From Oxalicibacterium solurbis (GTDB lineage Bacteria > Pseudomonadota > Gammaproteobacteria > Burkholderiales > Burkholderiaceae_D), in assembly GCF_014635845.1 (NCBI RefSeq), contig NZ_BMDP01000002.1, positions 310,001 to 374,000 on the forward strand: a stretch of DNA of 64,000 nt, read 5' to 3'. A model generated the notes under the pieces. The model was given only the letters and a program-made list of their open reading frames with translations, did no database searches and was not told the origin of the DNA. Both the position numbers and the translations under genes were made by a program. Positions 9,043 through 16,825 of this stretch are shown here, piece by piece (positions within the stretch are counted from its first letter, which is position 1; each line of letters begins with the position of its first letter).

Positions 9043-9261
9043 TTACAGGAAGCGGCTATCGTCGCGATTGCGCTCCTCGAAGGAGCGAATCTGTTTTTCT
9101 GCCTCATCCTTGCTGACGCCATAGGCTTCCTGGATTTTTCCCGAAAGCTGGTCGCGCTTGCCGGCAATGGTGTCCAACTGGTCGTCGGTGAGCTTGCCCC
9201 ATTGCTCCTTGATGTTGCCTTTGAACTGTTTCCAGTTACCTTCGATGATGTCCCAATTCAT
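9043..9261 (-). CDS. CsbD-family stress protein
   Basis: This 72-residue protein matches the CsbD family along its length: MNWDIIEGNWKQFKGNIKEQWGKL, then DDQLDTIAGKRDQLSGKIQEAYG. CsbD-like proteins are small, very hydrophilic, general-stress-induced proteins of unknown mechanism. An AGGAGAAG ribosome site lies just before the start. It is upstream of the secreted Lys/Ala-rich gene on the same strand. Confidence 0.93.
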   Translation of the reverse strand: MNWDIIEGNWKQFKGNIKEQWGKLTDDQLDTIAGKRDQLSGKIQEAYGVSKDEAEKQIRSFEERNRDDSRFL

Positions 9262-9495
9262 GACACTTCTCCTTGGTTGTCGTACTGCGGATTTTCAATG
9301 CGGCAAAGATGCCTGCAGATTCCTTATGCAATACGCGGGCCAGGTTTTTTGGCTTTTAAAATCAATGCCTTGCAAATGATTAGTTAATTTTATGTAAATA
9401 ATTTACGTGTCATTGCAAACACTACATGTGAGAAAAAAAGAGGGCGCCTGAAGGACAAGGGGAAGCGGTCGCAGGAAGATGCGGCAAGCGGAAAA

Positions 9496-10419
9496 TCACG
9501 TGCCGGCGGCGGGATTTTTGCCGGCAGCATGGGCGTTTTCATCATGCCGTAGCGTGCCGAACCATAATGCGTATTGGCGCGTGAAACTGGCACCGAGGAA
9601 GAAGATCTGCGCCGAGTAGTAAACCCATAGCAGCAGTACCACCAGCGAACCTGCTGCGCCATAGCCGCTAGCCACGCCGCTGTTGCCGAGGTAGACGCCG
9701 ATCAGATGCTTGCCGAGGCTGAACAGCGCTGCCGTACCGAGCGCACCGATCGCCACATCGCGCCATGACAGCTTGATCTGCGGCAGCATCTTGTAGATGA
9801 CGGCAAACAGGCAGGCGATCACAAGGAAGGACACGCTATTGGATAGCGGTTGCAGGATGAAGGCCGACTCTTGCCAGAAGCCGCCCCAGTAGCGTTCCAG
9901 CACCGCCAGCATCGCGCTGATCACCAGCGACACCAGCAGCAGAAAGGCCAGCACCAGGACCAGCCCGAACGACAGCAGGCGCACACGCAATACATTGCGC
10001 CAGCCGCCTTGCCGCGCCATCGGCACATGCCATATTTCGTCGAGGCTGTCCTTCAATTCGGCGAAGATCGTGGTGGCGCCGAACAGCAGAGCGCCGATCG
10101 CCACGATCGTCGGCGCAAAACCGACATTCGGGCTGTGCGCATTCGCCACCAGCATCTGGATCGCTTCGGCGCCTGCTGCACCGACGAGGTTATGCAGCTG
10201 CGCGAAGATTTCGCCGCGTGCGGCCTGCGGGCCGAAGATGGCGCCGACGATACCGATGGTCAGCACGAGGATGGGCGCCATCGAGAACAGCGTATAGAAG
10301 GCGACTGCCGCCCCCTTGCTGCCGCCGCGTTGTGCAAACCATTCCATTACCGAGCAGACGGCGACGATGCGCATGCGTCTCCAGATGGAAAGGTTTGCGG
10401 AAGGCGATTGTTCCGTCAT
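9496..10419 (-). CDS. YihY/virulence factor BrkB-family membrane protein
   Basis: This 307-residue inner-membrane protein has six predicted membrane spans. Family signatures are QRGGSKGAAVAFYTLFSMAPILV near residue 30, FGATTIFAELKDSLDEIW, and the C-terminal GSLVVLLLWVYYSAQIFFLGASFT. The family was once annotated as RNase BN, which is not supported; the role is unknown, with transport or membrane integrity suggested. The ATG at 10419 begins the conserved block, with no convincing start in the long upstream frame. It is divergent from the 24-residue membrane peptide at 10675. Confidence 0.88.
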   Translation of the reverse strand: MTEQSPSANLSIWRRMRIVAVCSVMEWFAQRGGSKGAAVAFYTLFSMAPILVLTIGIVGAIFGPQAARGEIFAQLHNLVGAAGAEAIQMLVANAHSPNVGFAPTIVAIGALLFGATTIFAELKDSLDEIWHVPMARQGGWRNVLRVRLLSFGLVLVLAFLLLVSLVISAMLAVLERYWGGFWQESAFILQPLSNSVSFLVIACLFAVIYKMLPQIKLSWRDVAIGALGTAALFSLGKHLIGVYLGNSGVASGYGAAGSLVVLLLWVYYSAQIFFLGASFTRQYALWFGTLRHDENAHAAGKNPAAGT

Positions 10420-10674
10420 GGAAATTATCGGGTCGGTTGAGAGAACGTCTCGAAAAAACGCGCTGTTACAACAGAAGAGTCGATGCGATGCCGAAAAGTT
10501 GCCGGCTGTCGATGTCCACTGTACGCAATCGCCGTTTTTCGCCTGCTTTCCTACGTGCGATGCAGTTGCCCGCCTATGGAGCGTGCCGATCGGCATTGCT
10601 AGGATGAGCTTTCGGGCGGGCCGGCGAGATCGGCCTTCGCAATCGGTTTTTCCTGAGTGATTGAGGAGGATGTG

Positions 10675-10749
10675 ATGGGAAAATATTTCATCGTCTGGCT
10701 GCTGGGCGTGCCACTGTTCGTACTGGTGCTGATCTACCTGATTTTCTGA
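10675..10749 (+). CDS. 24-residue single-span membrane peptide
   Basis: ATG at 10675 is preceded by GAGGAGGATGTG, a near-ideal ribosome site. The product begins MGKYFIVWLLGVPLFVLVLI and ends YLIF: one charged residue then a continuous membrane span. It is too short for ordinary gene finders. Similar short peptides annotated as hypothetical occur in betaproteobacteria from memory, but I cannot confirm homology here. The strong ribosome site and clean start-to-stop frame are the evidence. Function unknown. Confidence 0.6.
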   Translation: MGKYFIVWLLGVPLFVLVLIYLIF

Positions 10750-11064
10750 TTCGGGTTTTGTTTGTAATGACAGGAACCATTTCATTTCAACAATATCTGA
10801 TGTGCGAATCGTAGTTTCGCTGCCGCCGGTGTTCTCTTGTTTTTGCGCAACGGAAACAGATCTGTTTGCGCTGCACGGTTTTTGCATGTCATGCCTTTTG
10901 CCGCAACGTGATAAGAAGACGGGCAAATAGGCATGCGGCACGAAAAAGCGGACAATGGCGGACATGCGGTATGGAATGCCGGTGCCCGCCAAGACGCGAT
11001 GTTCGCGTCGTTCGGGCAGATACCGGCCGGCGATTCGTTTTCATCCTCAATGGAGTCCGATTAC
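10750..11064. other. intergenic region upstream of histidine kinase, with palindrome
   Basis: No gene is evident apart from possible longer starts of the kinase. It contains a 14-base perfect palindrome AAACAGATCTGTTT at 10854-10867, flanked by GCGCA (10845-10849) and TGCGC (10867-10871). This could be an operator or a hairpin in the leader. Confidence 0.45.
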
Positions 11065-13128
11065 ATGTTCCGAACACCGGAATCTCGCGTTGGGTATCGC
11101 GCAGGGTATCGTGCGTGGTGCAGCATATTGTTTGCACCGCTGTTCGCCGCCTGCTTTATCGCGGTGATGGGTGCGATTGCCATCACCAACTGGCATCAAC
11201 AGTACTGGCTGTTCAATTTCCGCCTGGCCGACATGGTTCCTGTGCGACCGAATGTCGGCATTGCCTTCATCCTGGCTGGCGTTGCGCTGGCGTTGCGCGC
11301 TGTTCATATTTCGCATGGCGGCGCGAAGACGGCGGCAACGGTGGGCGCTTTCCTGTTTGCCGCGCTGACCACACTGTGGGCCTTGCCGTCGCTGACGGTT
11401 TTCCTGTACGGTTTCGGCCTCGATGCGCATGCGCTGCTGCCGGGCGTCAGTGAAGCCGCGCTCGCCATCTATACGGAACCGATGCGGCCGCTGACGGCAT
11501 TGAGTTTCATATTGGGCGGCTTGAGTCTGCTGGCGCTGGATTACCGTACGAAGCACGATCAGTATCCGGCCGAGTACGGCGCTTTCATCCTCGTTGGCAT
11601 CACCGGCATTCCGCTGATCGGGCATCTGTACAACGTGATCTCGATCGACGGCATCTCGTCCACACAGGGGATGATGCCGTTTACCTCGATTGCCTTCCTG
11701 ATCCTGGCGCTCGGCATCCTGTCGTCGCGCCCCACGCACCGCCTGATGAGTCTGTGGAACAGCAAGTCGCCCGGCGGTCCGCTGTTGCGCCGCCTGCTGC
11801 CGAACAGTCTGCTGCTATTGATGATTCTGGACTTCATCGTCAAATGGGGCGTGCAGCGCGGTTTCTACGATGCGGACAAGACTTCGCCCTTGCTGATTTT
11901 GCTGGCAGGTTCGCTGCTGTTCATCATGTTCTGCCGTACGGCGGCGTTGCTGAATCGCGAATACGAAGGCCGCCAGCAGGGCGAAGCGGCGCTGGCGGAA
12001 AGCAATGCGCTGCTGCGCGCGGTCAGCGACAGCACGCCGGATGCGATCTTCGTCAAGGATATTTCCGGCCGCATGATCTTCGCCAATCCGGCCAAGCTTC
12101 GCCTGCTCGGAAAGGAACGCGAGAATGTCATCGGTTATCGCAATGCCGATCTGTATCCCGATCCGACCGATGCCGAGCGCGTCAGCCTGGAAGACCAGAG
12201 CGTCATCGAGAGCGGGCGGCCGCGCGTGTTCGAGACGACGACCAATTTCCCGAGCGGCATACGCACGCTGCATTCGACCAAGGCGCCGTGGCTGAATGCA
12301 CGTGGCGAGATCATGGGACTGGTCGGCATCAGTACCGACATCACCGAACGCAAGCGGATGGAAGACACGCTGAAGGCGCACGAGACGCAGCTGGAAGCGC
12401 TGGTTGCCGCCCGCACGGCCGAGGTCAGCGAACTGATCGGCCATCTGGAAAGCACGCGGGAGGAAGAGAAGCGCGCGATTGCCCGCGAACTGCACGACGA
12501 TCTCGGTTCGGCGCTGACGGCGCTGAACATGCACCTGTCGATGATCTTCCAGCAAATGCCGCCGGACCCGAAATTCACCGAGCGTTCGGTCAAGATCAAG
12601 GCGCTGCTGAGTTCGATCACCGATGCGACGCGCCGCATCCAGAACGGTTTGCGTCCGGACAAGCTCGACGTGTTCGGCATCAAGGTGGCGATCGCGGAGC
12701 AGGCGCTGGAATTCGAAAAATATTCTGGCATGGCCTGCAACGCCAGCTTGCCGGACGATCCGCTGACCTATGCGCCGCGCGTGGATATCGCGCTGTTCCG
12801 CATGGTGCAGGAAGCGCTGAACAACATCGCCAAGCACGCGCAGGCAACGCGCGTGGATGTGATTCTCGACGATACCGATGAAGAGATCGTATTGACGATA
12901 CGCGACAACGGTATCGGTATTGCGCCAGAGCGCCTCAATAACGTGATGACGCACGGCCTGCGCGGCATGCGCGAACGTGCCGCGTATCTGGGCGGTTCGG
13001 TGAAGGTGGCTGGATCGCAGGGAAATGGCACGGCGATTGTCGTGACGATTCCAAAGACCGAGGCCAATATGGCGGAAAAGACGGAAGACGCGGAAGAAGA
13101 AGCGGTAGAAAGAAGCGGCGAAGGTTGA
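11065..13128 (+). CDS. membrane PAS-domain sensor histidine kinase (NarL/DegS type)
   Basis: This protein is about 687 residues long. The N-terminus has seven or eight membrane segments (residues 10-290) forming a MASE-like sensor. A PAS domain follows (about 315-430, AVSDSTPDAIFVKDISGRMIFANP to ISTDITERKRME). Then come a HisKA_3 dimerisation domain with phospho-His near residue 477 in ARELHDDLGS and an HATPase_c domain (about 575-665, DNGIGI, GLRGMRERAAYLGG). This kinase class pairs with LuxR-type regulators such as the one at 13736. The start at 11065 is chosen for a GGAG nine bases upstream; ATG at 11050 or 10933 remain possible. The signal is unknown. Confidence 0.88.
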   Translation: MFRTPESRVGYRAGYRAWCSILFAPLFAACFIAVMGAIAITNWHQQYWLFNFRLADMVPVRPNVGIAFILAGVALALRAVHISHGGAKTAATVGAFLFAALTTLWALPSLTVFLYGFGLDAHALLPGVSEAALAIYTEPMRPLTALSFILGGLSLLALDYRTKHDQYPAEYGAFILVGITGIPLIGHLYNVISIDGISSTQGMMPFTSIAFLILALGILSSRPTHRLMSLWNSKSPGGPLLRRLLPNSLLLLMILDFIVKWGVQRGFYDADKTSPLLILLAGSLLFIMFCRTAALLNREYEGRQQGEAALAESNALLRAVSDSTPDAIFVKDISGRMIFANPAKLRLLGKERENVIGYRNADLYPDPTDAERVSLEDQSVIESGRPRVFETTTNFPSGIRTLHSTKAPWLNARGEIMGLVGISTDITERKRMEDTLKAHETQLEALVAARTAEVSELIGHLESTREEEKRAIARELHDDLGSALTALNMHLSMIFQQMPPDPKFTERSVKIKALLSSITDATRRIQNGLRPDKLDVFGIKVAIAEQALEFEKYSGMACNASLPDDPLTYAPRVDIALFRMVQEALNNIAKHAQATRVDVILDDTDEEIVLTIRDNGIGIAPERLNNVMTHGLRGMRERAAYLGGSVKVAGSQGNGTAIVVTIPKTEANMAEKTEDAEEEAVERSGEG

Positions 13129-13139
13129 GATCGCATCCT

Positions 13140-13158
13140 AAAGCACGATCGTGCTTTT
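13140..13158 (+). terminator. hairpin after histidine kinase
   Basis: AAAGCAC at 13140-13146 pairs with GTGCTTT at 13151-13157 over a GATC loop, followed by a short T-run. It lies directly downstream of the kinase gene. Confidence 0.6.
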
Positions 13159-13262
13159 AGATACATCAGTATCAATGAAAATACGGGAAAATTCAGAGAG
13201 CGGCGGGAAGGAGTGTCGAGGCGGAGCGTCGAAGAGGAGAGGTGGCGTTGCTGCTACAACTC

Positions 13263-13691
13263 TCAGGCCGGATGCTCGCATCGCTGCCTGCTGGTGCTGA
13301 GACCTTTCAGGAATTCGAACAGCTGGGGAAATTCCGACGTCTTGTCGTAGAAATGATTCACGCCATACTGCATGCCGACGCGGCGGAAAACTTCGGTGGC
13401 ATTGTTGCTGCAGATGATCTTCAGTGCGTTGGCGATCTTTTTCTTTTCCGCGATCTGCCGCAGCAGATTGATACCGTTTCCCTTTTTCAGCTGGATATCG
13501 ACGATCAGCACATCACAAGGAAGCGAATTGAGCTGGCTCAGCGCGTCGCCTTCCGATTCGGAAACGCCGGATACGACGACGCCCGGAATCATCGTCAGGT
13601 TTTCGATCATCAGTTCGCGCACGTCTACCGAGTCTTCCACCAGGAAGACGCGCAACGGATGATCGTCAGCATGTGTCGTAGTCTTGTTCAT
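13263..13691 (-). CDS. stand-alone receiver-domain protein
   Basis: This 142-residue protein is a single CheY-like receiver with no output domain. It shows the acidic pocket FLVEDSVDVRE, the phosphoacceptor in CDVLIVDIQL, and the conserved Lys in HFYDKTSEF. It could act as a phosphate relay or sink, or by protein contacts. It is the last gene of a minus-strand run (sigma-54 activator, LuxR regulator, this gene) facing the kinase at 11065, so cross-talk with that kinase is likely. The start at 13691 is chosen just before the domain. A 44-base gap separates it from the LuxR gene. Confidence 0.85.
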   Translation of the reverse strand: MNKTTTHADDHPLRVFLVEDSVDVRELMIENLTMIPGVVVSGVSESEGDALSQLNSLPCDVLIVDIQLKKGNGINLLRQIAEKKKIANALKIICSNNATEVFRRVGMQYGVNHFYDKTSEFPQLFEFLKGLSTSRQRCEHPA

Positions 13692-13735
13692 GTTCAAGCC
13701 GCCAAAAAACCGTTTTTGCATGCCGGGCGGTATTG

Positions 13736-14368
13736 CTAGTCGATCAGATTCTGCTTGATCGCGTAGTAAATGATGCCGGCATTGTTTTCCATGTTCATCT
13801 TCTGCAGTACGCGTGCGCGATAGGTGCTCACCGTTTTTACGCTCAGGCAAAGATCTTCCGCGATTTTCGTCACGCCGTGCCCCTGGCACAGCTTGTAGAA
13901 GATTTCGTACTCACGTTTGGACAACGTTTCGTGCAGCGGTTTCTCCGTGTTCGCATCCAGTTCTGTCGTCAGCAGTTCGGCAACGGCAGGGCTGATGTAC
14001 TTGTGTCCGCGCAGAATGGTCTTGATTGCATTGACCAGTTCATCGGCCAGCGCTTCCTTCTGTACGTAGCCGCTGGCGCCGCTGCGCAGGATCTGCACCG
14101 CATACCGGCTTTCCGGATGCATGCTGAGGATCAGGACCGGCATATCCGGCTTTTCGCGCTTGATCTGCTTCAACACTTCGACGCCGCTTTTGTCAGGCAT
14201 GTTGATGTCGAGCAGGACAATGTCGAATTCCTGTGCGCGGATGAGACGGATCGCCTCCTGCGCAGTGCCGGCTTCTCCTTCAATCTTCATGTCCGGCACT
14301 TGCGAGATGAAGTACTGCACGCCTGCGCGGACTACTGCATGGTCATCGACTACGAGGATTCTTATCAT
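13736..14368 (-). CDS. LuxR/NarL-family two-component response regulator
   Basis: This 210-residue protein has a receiver (MIRILVVDDHAVVRAGVQYF; phosphoacceptor in FDIVLLDINMPDKSG; Lys in GYVQKEAL) and a LuxR-type DNA-binding domain (TLSKREYEIFYKLCQGHGVTKIAEDL, then VKTVSTYRARVLQKM). This output class is the usual partner of HisKA_3 kinases like the one at 11065, so the two probably form a pair although transcribed toward each other. The gene is 23 bases downstream of the sigma-54 activator gene. Family is certain; regulon unknown. Confidence 0.92.
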   Translation of the reverse strand: MIRILVVDDHAVVRAGVQYFISQVPDMKIEGEAGTAQEAIRLIRAQEFDIVLLDINMPDKSGVEVLKQIKREKPDMPVLILSMHPESRYAVQILRSGASGYVQKEALADELVNAIKTILRGHKYISPAVAELLTTELDANTEKPLHETLSKREYEIFYKLCQGHGVTKIAEDLCLSVKTVSTYRARVLQKMNMENNAGIIYYAIKQNLID

Positions 14369-14391
14369 TATGGTTAATCGCTCAAGCAGAT

Positions 14392-15495
14392 TTAATTGCG
14401 TCCCTGGATGCTGTATGGGCGGGCAATTGCATCCTGCAGGAACAGTTTGGACTGGTATTCGTTCAATCGATTGTAAAGCGTTTTCAGGCTGACGCCCAAC
14501 ACTTCGGCTGTCATCGTCTTGTTGCCCCCACAGTGGTCCAGCGTGGCGCAGATCAACTGCTGTTCGGCCTCGGCCAGCTTGCTGCCGAGCGGCACGGTGA
14601 CGCAGTCGCCCTGGCATTCGGGCTGGGCCGCGCGCATCGGGCCGATGGCTTGCGCGATATCCAGTTCGCGGTCGGCCAGGATGAAGGCGCGATGCACGAC
14701 GTTCTTCAATTCGCGCACATTGCCCGGCCATACGTAGGAACTCATCAGGCGCAACGAGGCTCGCGAGAAGGTCTTGCTGCTGCCTTCCTCTTCGTTCAGC
14801 TGATCGAGAAAAAGTTTCGCAAGCAGCCGCACATCGTCGCTGCGTTCGCGCAACGACGGCAGGTTCAGCGGAAATACCGCAAGGCGATAGTAAAGATCGC
14901 TGCGCAGGATGCCGGCGGCGACCGCTTCGGCCGGATCGCGGTTGGTGGCGGCGACCACGCGCACGCTCACTTCGGATTCTTCATCGGCGCCGATGCGGTA
15001 GAAGCGATTGGTTTCCAGCACGCGCAACAGCTTGACCTGCATGTCCAGCGGCATTTCGGTGACTTCGTCGAGGAACAGCGTGCCGCCGTCCGCGCGCTCG
15101 AAGCAGCCTTTCTGTGTGCGGATGGCGCCGGTGAAGCTTCCCCGTTCGTGGCCGAACAATTCGGCTTCGATCAGTTGCGGCGACACGGCACCGCAGTTGA
15201 GTGCGACGAAGGGGCTGGTCGTATCCTTGCTCATCTGGTGGATGACGCTGGCGACCAGTTCCTTGCCGGTACCGCTTTCGCCGACGATCAGCACGTTGGC
15301 GCTGGTCGGTGCGACCTTGCCGATCATCTTGAACAGATGTTGCATCGGCGTCGATGCACCGTACAGGTCGCCGCAGCGGGCGAGTTTTCCGACAGGAAAA
15401 TCATTCGTGTCGTTATGCTGCGCATCGTGCAGCGCGCTCAGCGTCGGCAGGCCGACGACATTGCCGTTGCTGCAGATATCCAGTCCGTTCGACAT
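14392..15495 (-). CDS. sigma-54-dependent activator lacking a receiver domain
   Basis: This 367-residue protein has a short, unassigned N-terminus of about 65 residues. An AAA+ domain follows (Walker A VGESGTGKE, loop GSFTGA, Walker B GGTLFLDEV, arginine-containing NLPSLRERSDDV), then a Fis-type helix-turn-helix at the C-terminus (AEVLGVSLKTLYNRLNEY). It activates RpoN promoters. Without a receiver it is probably controlled by protein contact or by level. The GAFTGA loop reads GSFTGA; an Ala-to-Ser change at this position may alter sigma-54 coupling. The start at 15495 has AGAGGAGAA upstream. It heads the run of regulators ending in the stand-alone receiver. Confidence 0.92.
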   Translation of the reverse strand: MSNGLDICSNGNVVGLPTLSALHDAQHNDTNDFPVGKLARCGDLYGASTPMQHLFKMIGKVAPTSANVLIVGESGTGKELVASVIHQMSKDTTSPFVALNCGAVSPQLIEAELFGHERGSFTGAIRTQKGCFERADGGTLFLDEVTEMPLDMQVKLLRVLETNRFYRIGADEESEVSVRVVAATNRDPAEAVAAGILRSDLYYRLAVFPLNLPSLRERSDDVRLLAKLFLDQLNEEEGSSKTFSRASLRLMSSYVWPGNVRELKNVVHRAFILADRELDIAQAIGPMRAAQPECQGDCVTVPLGSKLAEAEQQLICATLDHCGGNKTMTAEVLGVSLKTLYNRLNEYQSKLFLQDAIARPYSIQGRN

Positions 15496-15578
15496 CGGTT
15501 TTCTCCTCTGTTGAAATGCAGCACGATGGAACGTACTGCAATTTTTACAGAGCGATTGTGATCGGTTTGCAAACATTG

Positions 15579-15603
15579 CAGAATCGGCGCTTTTCCGATT
15601 CTG
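15579..15603. repeat. 9-bp inverted repeat between regulator and YbdK gene
   Basis: CAGAATCGG (15579-15587) and CCGATTCTG (15595-15603) form a perfect stem with a 7-base loop. It may be the terminator of the YbdK gene or an operator for the sigma-54 activator. There is no T-run. A second palindrome, GTTTGCAAAC, lies at 15566-15575. Confidence 0.4.
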
Positions 15604-15661
15604 CTGTGGGATTCCGCTTACAGCAGGACCTGTCCGGCCGCATGGAATGGACTTGTCGGGC

Positions 15662-16774
15662 CTATTGGCCCATCCATGTGGCGCTTTGCTGGCGCACGAC
15701 GTCGTTCAGCGAGCCGCTCTTTTCGTAGCTGGCGCGCAACCATCCGGCGTCTCCCTGTCCGGATTGCACGCGCTGGCGCAACCGGGCCAGCGCATCGGCG
15801 GTGCCGAGCGCATCGGCGGCATCGGCCAGCATGTCGAAGGTGCGCAGAATGTCGTCCTGGATCGAGGTTTGCGTGCCGCCGACCGGATCGATCAGTGCAC
15901 CGTTCAGGCCGAAGCGGCATGCCTGGAAGCGGTTGTAGGTATAGGTCAGGTAGGTGTCCTGTACCGGCTGCAGTTCAGGACGATCGAAAAAATGCTTGGC
16001 GAGCGTCTGTGCATAGGCGCCCAGAGCGACGGCGGTTTCGATTTGCAGCGGCGTATCGCAGACGCGGATTTCGACGGTGCCGTATTCCGGCTTGGGGCGG
16101 ATGTCCCAGTAGAAATCCTTCATGCTGGCAACGATGCCCAGTTTCGACATCTTGTCGAAATAGGTGTTGAACGCCTGCCAGTCGGGCAGGAAAGGCATGG
16201 TGCCGGAGAGCGGGAAGGCATTGATGCTGGTCAGCCGCGACGACTGGAACGTCGTATCGACACCTTGATAGAACGGCGACGATGCCGACAGCGTGATGAA
16301 GTGCGGAATGGTGCGTGCCAGCAGGTGCGAGAGCCGGATTGCCTCGTCGCCGCTCGGACAGCCGATGTGGATGTGCTGGCCGTAGACGGTGAACTGCTTG
16401 GCCAGATAACCATACAGGTCGGAGACGAGGCGATAGCGGTCGGTCGGGTAGATGCGCTGGTCTTCCCAGTGCTGGAACGGATGCGCGCCACCGCCGGCCA
16501 GGCCGAGGTTGAGCTTGTTGGCAGCGGAGACGAGCAGCGTACGCATCGTCTCGAGCTCGGCCAGCATGGCGTGATGATCGGTATGCACGGACGTCGCGAT
16601 CTCGATCATGCTTTCGGTGATCTCGGGCTTGATGTCGTAACCGTGCGCGGTCTTGTTGATGATCTGCAGCAGATCGTCCGAACCGCGCGTCAGGTTGTAA
16701 TCGCGCCGGTTGACGATCTGCAGTTCGAGTTCCACGCCCATTGTCAGCGGCGTCGAGTTGTTGAATTCCAGCAT
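15662..16774 (-). CDS. ybdK: YbdK-type carboxylate-amine ligase (glutamate-cysteine ligase 2 family)
   Basis: This 370-residue protein matches the GCS2/YbdK family from its first residues (TPLTMGVELELQIVNRRDYNL). It has AGGGAHPFQHWEDQRIYPTDRY, QHIHIGCPSGDEAIRL with metal/ATP-binding residues, and a C-terminal block with EIRVCDTPLQIE. E. coli YbdK has weak gamma-glutamylcysteine ligase activity; the natural substrate is uncertain. It lies 51 bases downstream of a CPA2 antiporter gene on the same strand, so the two are probably co-transcribed. That pairing is notable because Kef antiporters respond to glutathione adducts. Confidence 0.88.
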   Translation of the reverse strand: MLEFNNSTPLTMGVELELQIVNRRDYNLTRGSDDLLQIINKTAHGYDIKPEITESMIEIATSVHTDHHAMLAELETMRTLLVSAANKLNLGLAGGGAHPFQHWEDQRIYPTDRYRLVSDLYGYLAKQFTVYGQHIHIGCPSGDEAIRLSHLLARTIPHFITLSASSPFYQGVDTTFQSSRLTSINAFPLSGTMPFLPDWQAFNTYFDKMSKLGIVASMKDFYWDIRPKPEYGTVEIRVCDTPLQIETAVALGAYAQTLAKHFFDRPELQPVQDTYLTYTYNRFQACRFGLNGALIDPVGGTQTSIQDDILRTFDMLADAADALGTADALARLRQRVQSGQGDAGWLRASYEKSGSLNDVVRQQSATWMGQ

Positions 16775-16825
16775 GCGGTTTCCTTCAGCGTTTTGAGGTA
16801 ACGGCTTGAGCGGCCGATGCCTGTC

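Noticed and set aside
9496-10992. A longer N-terminus (about 190 extra residues) for the YihY-family protein
   Set aside because: The upstream frame runs antisense through the 24-residue peptide and promoter region, lacks a ribosome site, and the conserved family starts near 10419.
11815-12954. A 379-codon minus-strand frame within the histidine kinase
   Set aside because: It overlaps the PAS/HisKA/ATPase domains on the opposite strand and encodes a His/Arg/Gln-rich product typical of antisense shadows.
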